Part shown: in pieces, positions 5,510 to 6,128 of the stretch
How positions within the stretch are numbered: the first letter of the stretch is position 1
Layout of the letters: every line of letters begins with the position of its first letter
NCBI GenBank assembly: GCA_029781075.1
Contig: JAKOXJ010000071.1
Coordinates: 1-6,128 of the forward strand
Reading direction: 5' to 3'
Length of the DNA: 6,128 bases
From: a bacterium
GTDB lineage: Bacteria > Patescibacteriota > Saccharimonadia > Saccharimonadales > HK-STAS-PATE-42
Notes under the pieces: generated by a model
Databases searched by the model: none
The model's input: the letters and a program-made list of their open reading frames with translations, nothing else
Told to the model about the DNA's origin: nothing
Translations under genes and position numbers: made by a program

Positions 5510-6128
5510 TATTTCTACCTTATCATTAAAAATATAACTCTTTAGCTTATCAATTTGAGCTTGCTCAGTGGTTTTAAAGTCATTTCGTTTATTAATAAGA
5601 TCTTGTGAGCCATACAATAGTGTCCACTTTAGATCTTTTCTGGCAGTTAGCTGAGATTGATTTAGGCCGACTCCGTCTCCCCAAAAATAGTGCATGTAGG
5701 TAGGCAAAACTCTTGGTGCTGACACAGAAACTTTGCCACTTTTATCTTTAGATATCTTCATCAACGCAATGGCAGAAAACAGTTGGTCCTGTTTAGTTTG
5801 AGAGTTGAGACCGTTGCCAATTGAATTCCATAAAAAAGTGGTCCCTCCATCAGATCTCGTAATTTCTTGGTATGGCTGCCAGACATGTGGTCCGGTTCCG
5901 ACGATTATGTCTGCCCCTAGATCAGCAATCTGCTTAGCATACTTCTTTTGTGCGGTAGTCAGAGCATGTGAATCTTCCTCCCCCCAGTGAACTGATACTA
6001 TGACAATATCGGATTTTTCTTTTAAGCCTTTTACTTGTTGCTCAAGGAGTTTTGTATCTGCGAGCATATTTATACCAGTCTCGCTGGATGGAGGATTTAT
6101 ATTATTGATCTCGTTAAAAGCAGTGAAG
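5495..6128 (-). CDS. CapA/PGA_cap-type metallophosphatase-like protein, C-terminal part (5' end outside window)
   Basis: The frame is open to the right edge, so this is the last 210 codons of a longer gene. An internal ATG at 6067 is not the true start, since the frame continues upstream (TAFNEINNINPPSSETGIN). Recognisable CapA-family blocks are DIVIVSVHWGEE, then QIADLGADIIVGTGPHVWQP, then FLWNSIGNGLNSQ, which matches the usual S-LGN-F block. The family has a calcineurin-like metallophosphoesterase fold and acts outside the cell on wall polymers, including poly-gamma-glutamate attachment; its substrate here is unknown. The usual GHxPH motif reads GTGPH, so one expected metal-site His is replaced by Thr. 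The last 70 residues are a family-variable tail ending in LKSY-x8-LKSY. The gene overlaps the converging carboxypeptidase gene by 15 bases at their stops. Signal peptide and the first metal motifs lie outside the window. Confidence 0.87.
   Translation of the reverse strand, partial: FTAFNEINNINPPSSETGINMLADTKLLEQQVKGLKEKSDIVIVSVHWGEEDSHALTTAQKKYAKQIADLGADIIVGTGPHVWQPYQEITRSDGGTTFLWNSIGNGLNSQTKQDQLFSAIALMKISKDKSGKVSVSAPRVLPTYMHYFWGDGVGLNQSQLTARKDLKWTLLYGSQDLINKRNDFKTTEQAQIDKLKSYIFNDKVEILKSY
5498..5545. repeat. 12-base direct repeat at the convergent gene ends
   Basis: ATAACTCTTTAG occurs at 5498-5509 and again at 5534-5545, exactly 36 bases (12 codons) apart. In the minus-strand gene both copies encode LKSY, the second being the protein's end. 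The left copy also contains the carboxypeptidase's TAG stop. The rest of the 36-base unit is not obviously repeated. Confidence 0.6.

Noticed and set aside
5805..5990. Plus-strand open frame of 61 codons
   Set aside because: It is antisense to the conserved HWGEE to SIGN region of the CapA-like gene.
1..6128. Use of genetic code 25 (TGA read as glycine), as in some candidate-phylum bacteria
   Set aside because: All conserved domains are open under the standard code, and conserved glycines use GGN codons. The absence of TGA among five stops is too small a sample to mean more.

Overview
The window looks like chromosomal DNA of a small-genome, cell-surface-focused bacterium. The best guess is the Candidate Phyla Radiation, perhaps Candidatus Saccharibacteria, or another monoderm. 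This rests on moderately AT-rich DNA, tightly packed genes, frequent missing Shine-Dalgarno sites, a leaderless-looking start, a GLUG-type secreted protein, and an RND transporter with no adaptor or outer-membrane partner. The taxonomic call is inference. The standard genetic code fits: all five visible stops are TAA or TAG, and no in-frame TGA breaks a conserved domain.

Layout: positions 1-4706 are all on the minus strand and read right to left. A tRNA-Gln(CTG) gene (4706-4632) is followed after 21 bases by a 902-residue AcrB-like RND transporter (4610-1902). A 112-residue two-helix potassium channel (1900-1562) comes next, then a 292-residue four-helix membrane protein of unknown function (1560-682). 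The stop codon of each of the first two proteins is one base from the next ATG, so the three form a tight, probably translationally coupled operon. After 76 bases holding a good promoter comes the start of a secreted GLUG-repeat protein (605 to beyond base 1). On the right, a membrane-anchored VanY-type D,D-carboxypeptidase (4739-5509, plus strand) diverges from the tRNA. It converges, with a 15-base overlap, on a CapA/PGA_cap-type metallophosphatase-like gene (minus strand) whose start lies beyond base 6128.

How it may fit together: every protein is predicted to be in the membrane, secreted or on the cell wall. The RND protein keeps the proton-relay Asp pair, but by recalled comparison with AcrB it lacks most of both docking subdomains. 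That would suit a one-membrane cell in which no TolC channel is engaged. Its fixed neighbours, a K+ channel and a four-helix protein with an external domain, make a possible envelope module whose function cannot be read from sequence. The most compact regulatory feature is a symmetric element, TGN-TATAATTTTA-NCA at 4722-4737, which appears to carry two overlapping extended -10 promoters. One fires left into the tRNA and RND operon. The other fires right into the carboxypeptidase, whose transcript would start at or within two bases of its ATG.

No gene-free stretch exceeds 300 bases. No rho-independent terminator, mobile element or CRISPR array was seen.
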